Source: Pseudoselenomonas ruminis
GTDB lineage: Bacteria > Bacillota > Negativicutes > Selenomonadales > Selenomonadaceae
Assembly (NCBI RefSeq): GCF_008271295.1
Contig: NZ_VTOY01000017.1
Coordinates: 1-42,126 of the forward strand
Reading direction: 5' to 3'
Length of the DNA: 42,126 nt
Shown here in pieces: positions 1 to 5,807 of the stretch (the first letter of the stretch is position 1; each line of letters starts with the position of its first letter). The notes under the pieces are model-generated. The model was not told the DNA's origin. It was given only the letters and a program-made list of their open reading frames with translations, and searched no databases. Position numbers and translations under genes: made by a program.

Positions 1-79
1 CAAACATTTATATCTCACTCAAACTTCGCACACCTGAAACCCTTACCACAGTATTATTATATCACGGAACCCCAATGAT

Positions 80-100
80 CCCCGCGTAAGCGGGGCGATT
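80..100. repeat. GC hairpin, copy 1 (cassette end element)
   Basis: CCCCGC (80-85), loop GTAA, GCGGGG (90-95), followed by CGATTTT. The same hairpin with almost the same flank occurs at 37553-37573. Both sit just beyond the terminator of a minus-strand accessory operon. It could act as a plus-strand intrinsic terminator because a short T-run follows, or as a recombination boundary. Confidence 0.6.
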
Positions 101-105
101 TTGGA

Positions 106-150
106 AAAGGCCACCAGCTGCCGCGCTTGGCGCGGTGGCTGGTGGCTTTC
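106..150 (-). terminator. Terminator of the radC/DUF3846 operon
   Basis: Compound hairpin: GCCACCAGC (110-118) pairs with GCTGGTGGC (138-146), and inside it CCGCGC (121-126) pairs with GCGCGG (130-135). On the minus strand it lies directly after the stop codon of the broken DUF3846-like gene and is followed by CCTTTTCC. Confidence 0.7.
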
Positions 151-352
151 CTTATTGCTTCATCATGGCGTGAACTTCGTTCATAAGTTCCTGCCGTGTA
201 TTGTATATGTAATCTATGATTTTATGCACTTCGTCCAGCTTCAAGCCTCTTTCCTCGCCGTCATCCGTGAAGCCAGTAAAAAGGAGGTTGTTGCAAAGTA
301 TGGTTTTATATCCGTCCTCATTTAATAGCATGGTGGGAACGGCTCGCCCTTT

Positions 353-360
353 TAATAAAA
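353..360. repeat. Target site duplication, left
   Basis: TAATAAAA directly abuts the left inverted repeat. The identical octamer lies at 2086-2093 after the right inverted repeat. Eight-bp AT-rich duplications are typical of the IS1595 family. Confidence 0.9.
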
Positions 361-385
361 GGCTCTGTCACAACAAATGGTTGAT
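361..385. repeat. Left terminal inverted repeat of the lnu(C) transposon
   Basis: Begins GGCTCTGTCACAACAAATGG. It matches the reverse complement of 2061-2085 at 22 of 25 positions. Confidence 0.9.
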
Positions 386-448
386 TTTTGACGAGAAATA
401 GCGTATAATAATAGTAAGAAACAGTACCACCGAAGGAGGTAATTGGAT

Positions 449-1486
449 ATGCCTACTATCAAAGACGCATTAGATATTATCGGTAAGTTGACTGTCGCAG
501 AGCAGGAAAGCCTTAAAACAATGCTTTTAAGTCCTGCCTTTGTAAAGTCTTTGAATATTGAAGATTTCGTAGCAAAGGAACGCTTTGCAAATGGTCGTGT
601 ATGCCCTCTTTGTGGCTGTATCCATGTGGTTCGCAATGGTCATCGTAAAGATGGCACACAGCGATATGTATGTAAGGATTGTGGCAAGTCCTTCGTGATT
701 GCTACGAACTCCATTGTGTCTGGTACAAGAAAAGACTTGTCCGTGTGGGAGCAGTACATTGATTGTATGATGAATGGCTTATCCATTCGTAAGACTGCTG
801 TTGCTTGTGGGATTCACAGAAACACCGCATTCCTTTGGAGACACAAGATTTTGGATGCACTTCAGAATATGGCAGACGATGTTACCCTTGACGGCATTAT
901 TGAGGCTGACGAAACTTTTTTCGCCATCTCGTACAAGGGCAATCATAGCAAGAGTAAGACATTTGCTATGCCACGCAAGGCTCATAAGCGTGGTCATTCT
1001 ACACATATCAGAGGCTTGTCCCAAGAAAAGGTATGTGTTCCTTGTGCGGTTAATAGGAATGGCTTGTCTATCTCCAAGATTACGAATACTGGTAGAGTTT
1101 CTACAAGAGATTTACATCATATTTATGATGGTAGGATTAAGACCAATTCCACTCTTGTTACGGACAAGATGAACTCCTATGTGAGATTTACAAATGCCAA
1201 TGGCATTGACCTTGTGCAGTTAAAGACTGGCAAAGCCAAGAAAGGCATTTATAATATCCAACATATCAATAGCTACCATAGCCAGCTAAAGAGGTTTATG
1301 CGTGGCTTTAACGGTGTTTCTACCAAGTATCTGAACAACTATCTTGTGTGGAATAACCTTGTAAATTACGCCAAAGAAAGCGACATGGAGAAAAGGAACA
1401 TCTTCTTAACTTTCGTTTTGGCAACATTGAAAACTGCTAAATGCAGAGATTTATCAAACAGACCAGCAGTTCCTCTGGTCGCCTAA
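449..1486 (+). CDS. IS1595-family (ISSag10-like) DDE transposase
   Basis: The 345-residue protein catalyses transposition of the surrounding element. Its N-terminal part has a zinc ribbon, CPLCGC (about residues 50-55) and CKDCGK (about 74-79), followed by an HTH-like stretch (GLSIRKTAVACGIHRNTAF). The ISXO2-like catalytic core shows DGIIEADETFF, then LVTDKMNSY, then HINSYHSQLKRF, fitting the D-D-N type active site of the family. ATG at 449 is preferred to an upstream TTG at 443 because AAGGAGG lies 9 nt before the ATG. lnu(C) follows after 23 nt. No frameshift or stop was seen, so it looks functional. Confidence 0.92.
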   Translation: MPTIKDALDIIGKLTVAEQESLKTMLLSPAFVKSLNIEDFVAKERFANGRVCPLCGCIHVVRNGHRKDGTQRYVCKDCGKSFVIATNSIVSGTRKDLSVWEQYIDCMMNGLSIRKTAVACGIHRNTAFLWRHKILDALQNMADDVTLDGIIEADETFFAISYKGNHSKSKTFAMPRKAHKRGHSTHIRGLSQEKVCVPCAVNRNGLSISKITNTGRVSTRDLHHIYDGRIKTNSTLVTDKMNSYVRFTNANGIDLVQLKTGKAKKGIYNIQHINSYHSQLKRFMRGFNGVSTKYLNNYLVWNNLVNYAKESDMEKRNIFLTFVLATLKTAKCRDLSNRPAVPLVA

Positions 1487-1509
1487 TTAGAATTTGTGGA
1501 GATGATAAG

Positions 1510-2004
1510 ATGGTCAATATAACAGATGTAAAACAGATTCTTCAATTTGCAATAGATGCGGAGATTAAAGTCTTTCTTGATGGTGGCTGGGGTGTAGATG
1601 CTCTTCTTGGATATCAGTCAAGAGCCCATAATGATATTGACATTTTTGTAGAAAAGAACGATTATCAGAACTTTATAGAAATAATGAAAGCTAATGGCTT
1701 TTATGAGATTAAGATGGAATATACAACATTGAACCATACTGTATGGGAAGATTTGAAAAACAGAATTATTGATTTGCATTGTTTTGAATATACGGACGAA
1801 GGTGAAATTCTTTATGATGGGGATTGTTTTCCGGTAGAAACTTTTTCGGGTAAAGGAAGAATTGAGGAAATAGAGGTTTCCTGTATTGAACCATATAGTC
1901 AAGTAATGTTCCATCTGGGATACGAGTTTGATGAAAATGATGCACATGATGTGAAGTTATTGTGTGAGACACTTCATATCGAAATTCCAAATGAGTATAG
2001 ATAA
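1510..2004 (+). CDS. lnu(C): Lincosamide O-nucleotidyltransferase Lnu(C)
   Basis: The 164-residue cytoplasmic enzyme inactivates lincosamides by nucleotidylation; 164 residues is the known Lnu(C) length. The nucleotidyltransferase core is visible as FLDGGWGVDALLG (about residues 22-34), then RAHNDIDIFVE with the metal-binding D-x-D. ATG at 1510 follows a GGAG site at about 8 nt; upstream in-frame starts reach back into the transposase gene and lack a site. It is the passenger gene of the MTnSag1-like element and lies 23 nt after the transposase, so it may be read from the transposase promoter. No leader peptide is visible. Confidence 0.95.
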   Translation: MVNITDVKQILQFAIDAEIKVFLDGGWGVDALLGYQSRAHNDIDIFVEKNDYQNFIEIMKANGFYEIKMEYTTLNHTVWEDLKNRIIDLHCFEYTDEGEILYDGDCFPVETFSGKGRIEEIEVSCIEPYSQVMFHLGYEFDENDAHDVKLLCETLHIEIPNEYR

Positions 2005-2021
2005 CTGCAAATAACAGTTTG

Positions 2022-2050
2022 TAGGGGAGTTCTGATACTCCCCTATAAAA
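2022..2050 (+). terminator. Terminator after lnu(C)
   Basis: TAGGGGAGT (2022-2030), loop TCTGAT, ACTCCCCTA (2037-2045), then TAAAAA. Lies 18 nt after the lnu(C) stop, inside the transposon. Confidence 0.75.
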
Positions 2051-2060
2051 ATGGCTATTT

Positions 2061-2085
2061 ATCAACTGTTTGTTGTGACATAGCC
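2061..2085. repeat. Right terminal inverted repeat of the lnu(C) transposon
   Basis: Ends GTTGTGACATAGCC. It pairs with 361-385 and is followed by the duplicated TAATAAAA at 2086-2093. Confidence 0.9.
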
Positions 2086-2302
2086 TAATAAAAACTCATC
2101 GTCAAACCATACTGTAAAGGTTTTACCATCAATATCAAAGTCTTTGCAGTCTACCAAATCGCACCCGATATATTTATATTTTTCATGCAGGGAATTTTCT
2201 TTGTCGATGTTTCTGATTTGCGGGGAAATCTTAAAATTTTCGTGGTCAATTTCGAAAGTAAGTACAATCATTTTTTTCATGGTGTCAGTTCTCCTTTTCT
2301 TC

Positions 2303-2326
2303 CCCCGCCGTCCCTTGACGGCGGGG
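2303..2326 (-). other. Intercistronic hairpin between the radC-like gene and the DUF3846-like gene
   Basis: CCCCGCCGTC (2303-2312), loop CCTT, GACGGCGGGG (2317-2326) is a perfect 10-bp stem. No U-run follows on the minus strand, so it looks like an mRNA-processing or stability structure, or a partial attenuator, more than a full terminator. Confidence 0.5.
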
Positions 2327-2343
2327 CTTTCCATTTTGTTTGT

Positions 2344-2931
2344 TTAGTTATTCATCAACCCTTTTTCCTTGAAGCTGAAAAAGTGGTATCTGCCTAAAAT
2401 CACATGGTCTAAAACAGGTATATCCATAATTTTTCCACACTTGACCAGTCTTTCCGTCACCGCTTTATCTTCACGGCTCGGCGTTGGGTCGCCCGATGGG
2501 TGATTATGCACAAGAATCATACAAGCCGCAGAATATAAAATAGCTTCCTTGAATACCTCTCTAGGATGTACCACGGAAGCAGAAAGGCTTCCAATGGATA
2601 CGACTGGCGTTGCTATAATGTGATTTTTCGTATTCAATAGCACCAATACAAAATGTTCTCGTGTTTCATCCCTGTATCTAGGCCAAAGGTGATGGGCTAC
2701 ATCTTCGGGGCCGTGAATGGTGTCAATGGGATTCTTTTCCTTGCTCCAACGGCGGGAAAGTTCATTAAGCATCATCAGTTTTTCCGTGCTTTTTTCGCCT
2801 ACGCCCTTGATGGCCATTGGGGAGGTCATCACCTCCTGCAACGTGTGAGATTGCAGAGCCTTTTCAGGAAGGTTTAAGAGCCTAGCAAGCATTTCTGCAT
2901 CCGTCTTTGTGGTCATGTCGTAATTTTTCAT
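2344..2931 (-). CDS. radC: RadC-like JAB/MPN domain protein
   Basis: The 195-residue protein has an N-terminal helix-hairpin-helix-like part (IKGVGEKS, about residues 43-50). A C-terminal JAMM metal site follows, HNHPSGDPTPSREDKA (about residues 142-157), with the two His and the Asp expected. RadC-type proteins are common on mobile elements; the old DNA repair role is doubtful and the true activity unsettled. ATG at 2931 is chosen over the upstream GTG at 2940 because AAGGAG lies 8 nt before it. It is the first gene of a two-gene minus-strand unit with the broken DUF3846-like gene. The GC-rich structured repeat (2982-3421) lies directly upstream, as it does for the ardC-like gene at 38523. 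Confidence 0.85.
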   Translation of the reverse strand: MKNYDMTTKTDAEMLARLLNLPEKALQSHTLQEVMTSPMAIKGVGEKSTEKLMMLNELSRRWSKEKNPIDTIHGPEDVAHHLWPRYRDETREHFVLVLLNTKNHIIATPVVSIGSLSASVVHPREVFKEAILYSAACMILVHNHPSGDPTPSREDKAVTERLVKCGKIMDIPVLDHVILGRYHFFSFKEKGLMNN

Positions 2932-2981
2932 CGTGAGCACTCCTTTTTAGCTTGAGAGTTCTTTCCGAACCCCCTGCTGCG

Positions 2982-3421
2982 TTTTTCTTTTTTTTTGATG
3001 GCCGGAAGGTATCGCGCCCGGAGGGAACCCGCAAGGCTGCGCAGCACCGCGAAGCGGCTTGGCCTTGCGGGTGGAAGGAGGGTGTGATAGGCTTTGCCCC
3101 GGCAAAAAAAAAGAATAGATTAAATTGCTTTTTGCTTTCCTGCAAGGAAAGCTGAAAGCCTCCATGTTTACGCCTCCTGCTCTACGAGGCGTAAACAAAA
3201 GTAACTGAGCCTATTCAGCCCCTGGTCTACGGGCTGGATGGGCGATAACGTAACCTTCCCCCGGCTCCGTCCGGCTGCTAACGTAAAGCGCAGGGTCTGC
3301 CGCCTGCCCTGCGCTGCCACAGGCCACGAACCCCGAACCCCACGTTAGGGATTGAAGCCCGAAGGGTGGAGACAGCCCTGCTGGCTCCATTCACGAAAGC
3401 CCGACCCGAAGGGGAACGCCC
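2982..3421 (-). repeat. GC-rich structured repeat, copy A
   Basis: Two stretches (2982-3166 and 3343-3421) match 38568-38823 closely, in the same orientation relative to the downstream gene. Copy A contains a 176-nt extra segment (3167-3342). The main stem is ACCCGCAAGGC (3027-3037) with GCCTTGCGGGT (3062-3072), enclosing CCGC-GAA-GCGG (3047-3057). Smaller stems are CTTTCC/GGAAAG and TTTGCC/GGCAAA. Open frames exist on both strands here but differ between the copies and lack ribosome binding sites, so I read it as non-coding. It may be a structured 5' leader RNA, a single-stranded DNA promoter or a recombination site. Confidence 0.75.
3167..3342. other. Three-hairpin insert inside repeat copy A
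   Basis: Absent from copy B at the exact junction CCATG|CGTTAGGG. It holds three perfect hairpins: TTTACGCCTC-(CTGCTCTAC)-GAGGCGTAAA (3167-3195), CAGCCC-(CTGGTCTAC)-GGGCTG (3216-3236) and AGCGCAGGG-(11 nt)-CCCTGCGCT (3287-3315). The first two share a 9-nt loop that differs at one base. TAACGTAA occurs twice between hairpins. No gene is seen. Confidence 0.6.
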
Positions 3422-3470
3422 AAAAAAGGCAAAAAAAAAGACAGACTCTCAATGAATCTATCTTTATCTT

Positions 3471-3484
3471 GATTTATGTAATAC
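3471..3484 (+). promoter_or_regulatory. Copy of the GATTTATGTAATAC motif
   Basis: GATTTATGTAATAC is the exact reverse complement of 36885-36898 in the operator region of the gene at 36920. Closely related sequences form the 37-bp array at 10986-11073. Probably a binding site of one plasmid regulator. Confidence 0.4.
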
Positions 3485-3501
3485 GTTTTTCAGTAATATC
3501 T

Positions 3502-3672
3502 TTAATCTTCATCAAATTCAGCAGTCAAAGAGTTGGTGTATTCTTTAGTAGCTGAATCATCAGGTTCACCAAAATAAAAACCAACAACACTTAAAGTACG
3601 CTTGCCTCCACCAGTCTTTTCCTCCATGATAAAAGTCATATCATCATGTTTAGCATATACAGTATATATCAT
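3502..3672 (-). CDS. Small hypothetical protein (56 residues)
   Basis: The frame reads MIYTVYAKHDDMTFIMEEKT..., continues SVVGFYFGEPDDS, and ends in an acidic AEFDED tail. ATG at 3672 has GGAGG about 6 nt upstream (in TGGAGGCCATT). It lies 12 nt after the stop of the preceding gene, so it is likely translated as the last gene of the 4585-3502 unit. I do not recognise the family. The good ribosome binding site and tight spacing support a real gene. No membrane segment or cysteine motif is seen. Confidence 0.6.
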   Translation of the reverse strand: MIYTVYAKHDDMTFIMEEKTGGGKRTLSVVGFYFGEPDDSATKEYTNSLTAEFDED

Positions 3673-3684
3673 AATGGCCTCCAG

Positions 3685-4284
3685 TCATAAATTATGCGCT
3701 GCTCCAATCTCAAATTCATCCTCATAAATGCCAGTTTCCAGCAAAGCCTCCAACGCAGTATCAGATTGCCGCCAAAGCGCCAAATAGCCATTACCATAGT
3801 AAACAGCATAATTGCCCTTTACTGGATGCCCATTAACCTTAAAATCATCACTACATATAAGAGAATGGAACCTGAACAGCAGAGGATTGAAGTCATCATC
3901 ATCAACGATGGCCACATAATAGTCTTCTTCCCTATGCTCATTACAGGACTGCATTGAAAGCATAGCCGTGGGTATCATGCTCTTGGTGCCAGCGTTTTCC
4001 AAGATAATAAACTTCTGCTTACTGTCCAAACAAAATCTGCGCTTCTGCCTACCAAACCACTGAGAAAGAAAGCACTCCGCAGCCTCGCTATCATAATGGA
4101 GAAACCATCCGGCAGCCTTAGTATTGCAGATATTCGGGTCACTATACAAAAGCTCCTTAAACTCCTCCAAGGTATCACAATCATCCCAAAGGTACTTAAA
4201 AATTTCTTTATGCTCAATATCATTCAGCAGCCAATACTGGCGATAGCCAATGATTTCCTCACATTCTTCAATGGGTACATTCAT
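3685..4284 (-). CDS. Hypothetical protein, plasmid accessory
   Basis: The 199-residue acidic cytoplasmic protein starts MNVPIEECEEIIGYRQYWLL. ATG at 4284 is chosen because GGAGG lies about 6 nt upstream; the longer frame to 4347 runs through the end of the preceding gene. Its start overlaps that gene by 17 nt, so the two are translationally coupled. An Asp-rich stretch (IVDDDDFNP) and a YAVYYGNGYLALW segment are visible, but no catalytic motif or membrane segment. I do not recognise the family. It belongs to a minus-strand unit headed by the shared 29-bp promoter at 4619-4647. Confidence 0.7.
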   Translation of the reverse strand: MNVPIEECEEIIGYRQYWLLNDIEHKEIFKYLWDDCDTLEEFKELLYSDPNICNTKAAGWFLHYDSEAAECFLSQWFGRQKRRFCLDSKQKFIILENAGTKSMIPTAMLSMQSCNEHREEDYYVAIVDDDDFNPLLFRFHSLICSDDFKVNGHPVKGNYAVYYGNGYLALWRQSDTALEALLETGIYEDEFEIGAAHNL

Positions 4285-4585
4285 AACATTCCTCCGGGCG
4301 TTGCCAAAGAACCTTACCATATTTGGCTGCATCCAAACCATGCTCACGAATCGCCGTCAGGTTCGATTCCACTATTTTCATGATGTCTTCACCGAACCAT
4401 TGACCGCGCAGGTCAAGGTCATAATTCCGGCGCACATCTACTTTGTAGTCCTCATGGGCAATATAAATCGTTGCCTGACCTTCTGCATCCAGCTTGCTAT
4501 CATCTACAACCACAATGCCTTTTTCTCCGTTGCGGTCAACGACAATATTACCAGTCTGCAGGAGATTATATAGATCCATTTCCAC
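4268..4585 (-). CDS. Hypothetical protein, first gene of the 4.6-kb unit
   Basis: About 105 residues, MEMDLYNLLQTGNIVVDRNG..., with a short beta-rich N-terminus (GIVVVDDSKLD, then ATIYIAHEDYKVD) and the segment DLRGQWFGEDIMKIV. GGGAGG lies 7 nt before GTG at 4585; ATG two codons further on is the alternative, 13 nt from the site. It overlaps the next gene by 17 nt. It is preceded by the conserved promoter at 4619-4647, with a very short leader. Function unknown; the layout suggests a small adaptor or regulatory protein, but no HTH or metal motif is seen. Confidence 0.65.
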   Translation of the reverse strand: MEMDLYNLLQTGNIVVDRNGEKGIVVVDDSKLDAEGQATIYIAHEDYKVDVRRNYDLDLRGQWFGEDIMKIVESNLTAIREHGLDAAKYGKVLWQRPEECYECTH

Positions 4586-4618
4586 GATGAAACCTCCCAC
4601 GAATCAAAATCTATACTC

Positions 4619-4647
4619 AGTATACCATGTTTTATGTCTTAATACAA
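4619..4647 (-). promoter_or_regulatory. Shared plasmid promoter, site 1
   Basis: On the minus strand: -35 TTGTAT (4642-4647), 17-nt spacer TAAGACATAAAACATGG, -10 TATACT (4619-4624). The same 29-bp block, spacer included, recurs at 10887-10915 and 32354-32382, each time in front of a minus-strand gene. Confidence 0.8.
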
Positions 4648-4659
4648 ATATTATACATA

Positions 4660-4685
4660 AAAATAAAAGAGCGCATTTGCGCTCT
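4660..4685 (-). terminator. Terminator after the gene ending at 4710
   Basis: Minus-strand AGAGCGCA-AA-TGCGCTCT followed by TTTATTTTT. It separates the virB1/4710 unit from the promoter of the next unit. Confidence 0.8.
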
Positions 4686-4709
4686 CTCCATAATATTGTA
4701 TCAATAGTC

Positions 4710-4979
4710 TTAAATGAGTTCCATGCTCTCAATCTGCATTCTGTCTTTGATGCCAAGAACATAGCAGTTTGAAGCCATCAGGTATTCAAAGTCTTGAACG
4801 GCCATCCTCAGCTGTTCAAAACATTCCTCTTTTCCATGTTCGCGGCAAAGTTTCTCTATTTCGTTCATAATACGTTGCCACTCCACATATTCCTTGCACT
4901 GCATAGCCATCCGGTCAACAGTGTCTACACGCTGCATAACCATACCTTGAAGCGCTTCATGCACAGACATATCAATCAT
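4710..4979 (-). CDS. Small hypothetical protein following the lytic transglycosylase
   Basis: The 89-residue, largely helical protein (MIDMSVHEALQGMVMQRVDT...) has several Cys (QCKEYVEW, KLCREHGKEECFEQ). It has no signal peptide and no membrane segment. Its ATG overlaps the stop of the VirB1-like gene (ATGA), with GGAGG 9 nt upstream, so the two are co-translated. I do not recognise the family. The coupling suggests a role linked to the transglycosylase or to transfer; the lack of a signal peptide argues for a cytoplasmic site. Confidence 0.7.
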   Translation of the reverse strand: MIDMSVHEALQGMVMQRVDTVDRMAMQCKEYVEWQRIMNEIEKLCREHGKEECFEQLRMAVQDFEYLMASNCYVLGIKDRMQIESMELI

Positions 4980-5671
4980 TGATACAATCCTCCAGTAATG
5001 TTTATTATATCAACATAGTTATTCGCTACTGCTGTTACATGATTTCTTGTCTCTGCATAGGGAGGAACATCACCGTAATCTTGGATGGAACGAGGCCCGG
5101 CATTGTAGGCTGCTATTGCAAAACTGTTTTGCAAATCGCCTGACTGCTGAAACCTTCTTAGCTGGTAGCTGAGATATTCAATGCCGCCTTTGATGTTTTC
5201 TTCCAAGATATACGGGTTATAACCCATCTGTTGTGCGGTTTGTGGCATAAGCTGCGCTATGCCAATAGCACCGGCTCCCGAAACTGCATCCATACGAAAA
5301 TGGCTTTCCTGTTCAAACAGGCTGGCGGCCAGTATTGGATCAACACCATACAGGGAAGCATTTTCCTGTATTAGGCTGGCCACATAATTGCCATATTCAC
5401 TACCCATACCGCTTTCACTGCCAATATACTGCCCTAATCTAAGGGTAAAGTCATCAGTAGATACGGCTGGGGCATTTCCCTCAATGGAATTAACCTCCCC
5501 AGTTTCGGCATCCGTCAAGTTCTGGGGGAAGTTCTGACCTTGCTCATCATCAACAGACAACGAATAATACATGTTGTCAAATTGAGTGTCATCAGGAAGC
5601 TCATTTGCATAGGCAATAGCTCCACCTAGCAAATTGACCATCAGACATACTATTATGATTCCTAGTCTCAT
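4976..5671 (-). CDS. virB1: Lytic transglycosylase, VirB1-like
   Basis: The 231-residue secreted enzyme opens the peptidoglycan for the transfer channel. It begins with a signal peptide (MRLGIIIVCLMVNLLGG, cut near AIAYA). A C-terminal SLT domain has FEQESHF with the catalytic Glu, then GAIGIAQLMPQTA, then AIAAYNAGP. Between signal and domain lies an acidic linker of about 80 residues. AAGGAG (in AAGGAGCGTT) sits 7 nt before ATG 5671 and 4 nt before ATG 5674, so the true start is one of these and not 5689. It is transcribed away from the main T4SS operon, together with the gene ending at 4710. A second wall hydrolase (M23) lies at 30787. Confidence 0.88.
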   Translation of the reverse strand: MRLGIIIVCLMVNLLGGAIAYANELPDDTQFDNMYYSLSVDDEQGQNFPQNLTDAETGEVNSIEGNAPAVSTDDFTLRLGQYIGSESGMGSEYGNYVASLIQENASLYGVDPILAASLFEQESHFRMDAVSGAGAIGIAQLMPQTAQQMGYNPYILEENIKGGIEYLSYQLRRFQQSGDLQNSFAIAAYNAGPRSIQDYGDVPPYAETRNHVTAVANNYVDIINITGGLYQ

Positions 5672-5776
5672 CATAACGCTCCTTATCATACCATTTATTC
5701 ATTAGAAAACCATTAAATACTACCATTACTTATATTTTTTATATGATTTTAAGCATATTTTTACCAAAATGTCATT

Positions 5777-5802
5777 TATATAGGGACTTTATACCCTATA
5801 TA
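5777..5802. other. Hairpin downstream of the relaxase gene
   Basis: TATATAGGG (5777-5785), 8-nt loop, CCCTATATA (5794-5802), a perfect 9-bp stem between the relaxase stop and the virB1 start. No clear U-run. It could be a weak terminator or an operator for the virB1 unit. Confidence 0.45.
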
Positions 5803-5807
5803 GGTGA

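Larger units (their letters stand above)
361..2085 (+). mobile_element. MTnSag1-like transposon (IS1595 family) carrying lnu(C)
   Basis: The 1725-bp element is bounded by 25-bp inverted repeats (361-385 and 2061-2085, 22 of 25 positions matching) and 8-bp duplications TAATAAAA (353-360 and 2086-2093). It carries one ISXO2-type transposase and a lincosamide nucleotidyltransferase in the same direction. This is the layout and nearly the size of MTnSag1, described in Streptococcus agalactiae. Both ends and both genes are intact, so it may still be mobile. It sits inside a DUF3846-like gene. Its presence in a Gram-negative-type conjugative plasmid implies transfer between streptococcal and Negativicutes hosts or a shared donor. 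Confidence 0.93.
152..2280 (-). pseudogene. DUF3846-like gene split by the lnu(C) transposon
   Basis: The start is ATG at 2280 (complement) behind an AAAGGAG site, giving MKKMIVLTFEIDHENFK. Reading continues to DDEFLL, where the transposon at 361-2085 interrupts it. Removing the transposon and one copy of the 8-bp duplication TAATAAAA restores an open frame (KGRAVPTMLL..., then LLFTGFTDDGEE..., ending VHAMMKQ) to a TAA at 152-154. The restored product is 131 residues in 132 codons. The pattern resembles DUF3846 proteins of mobile elements, whose function is unknown; the family name is from memory and needs an HMM check. It is the second gene after the radC-like gene, 63 nt downstream. The in-frame reconstruction shows it was intact until the insertion. 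Confidence 0.8.

Noticed and set aside
2947-3198. Open frames of 67-87 codons on both strands in the GC-rich repeat, with similar ones at 38554-38792
   Set aside because: They overlap in several frames, lack ribosome sites, and frame and length are not conserved between the two copies. The repeat is better read as non-coding structure.
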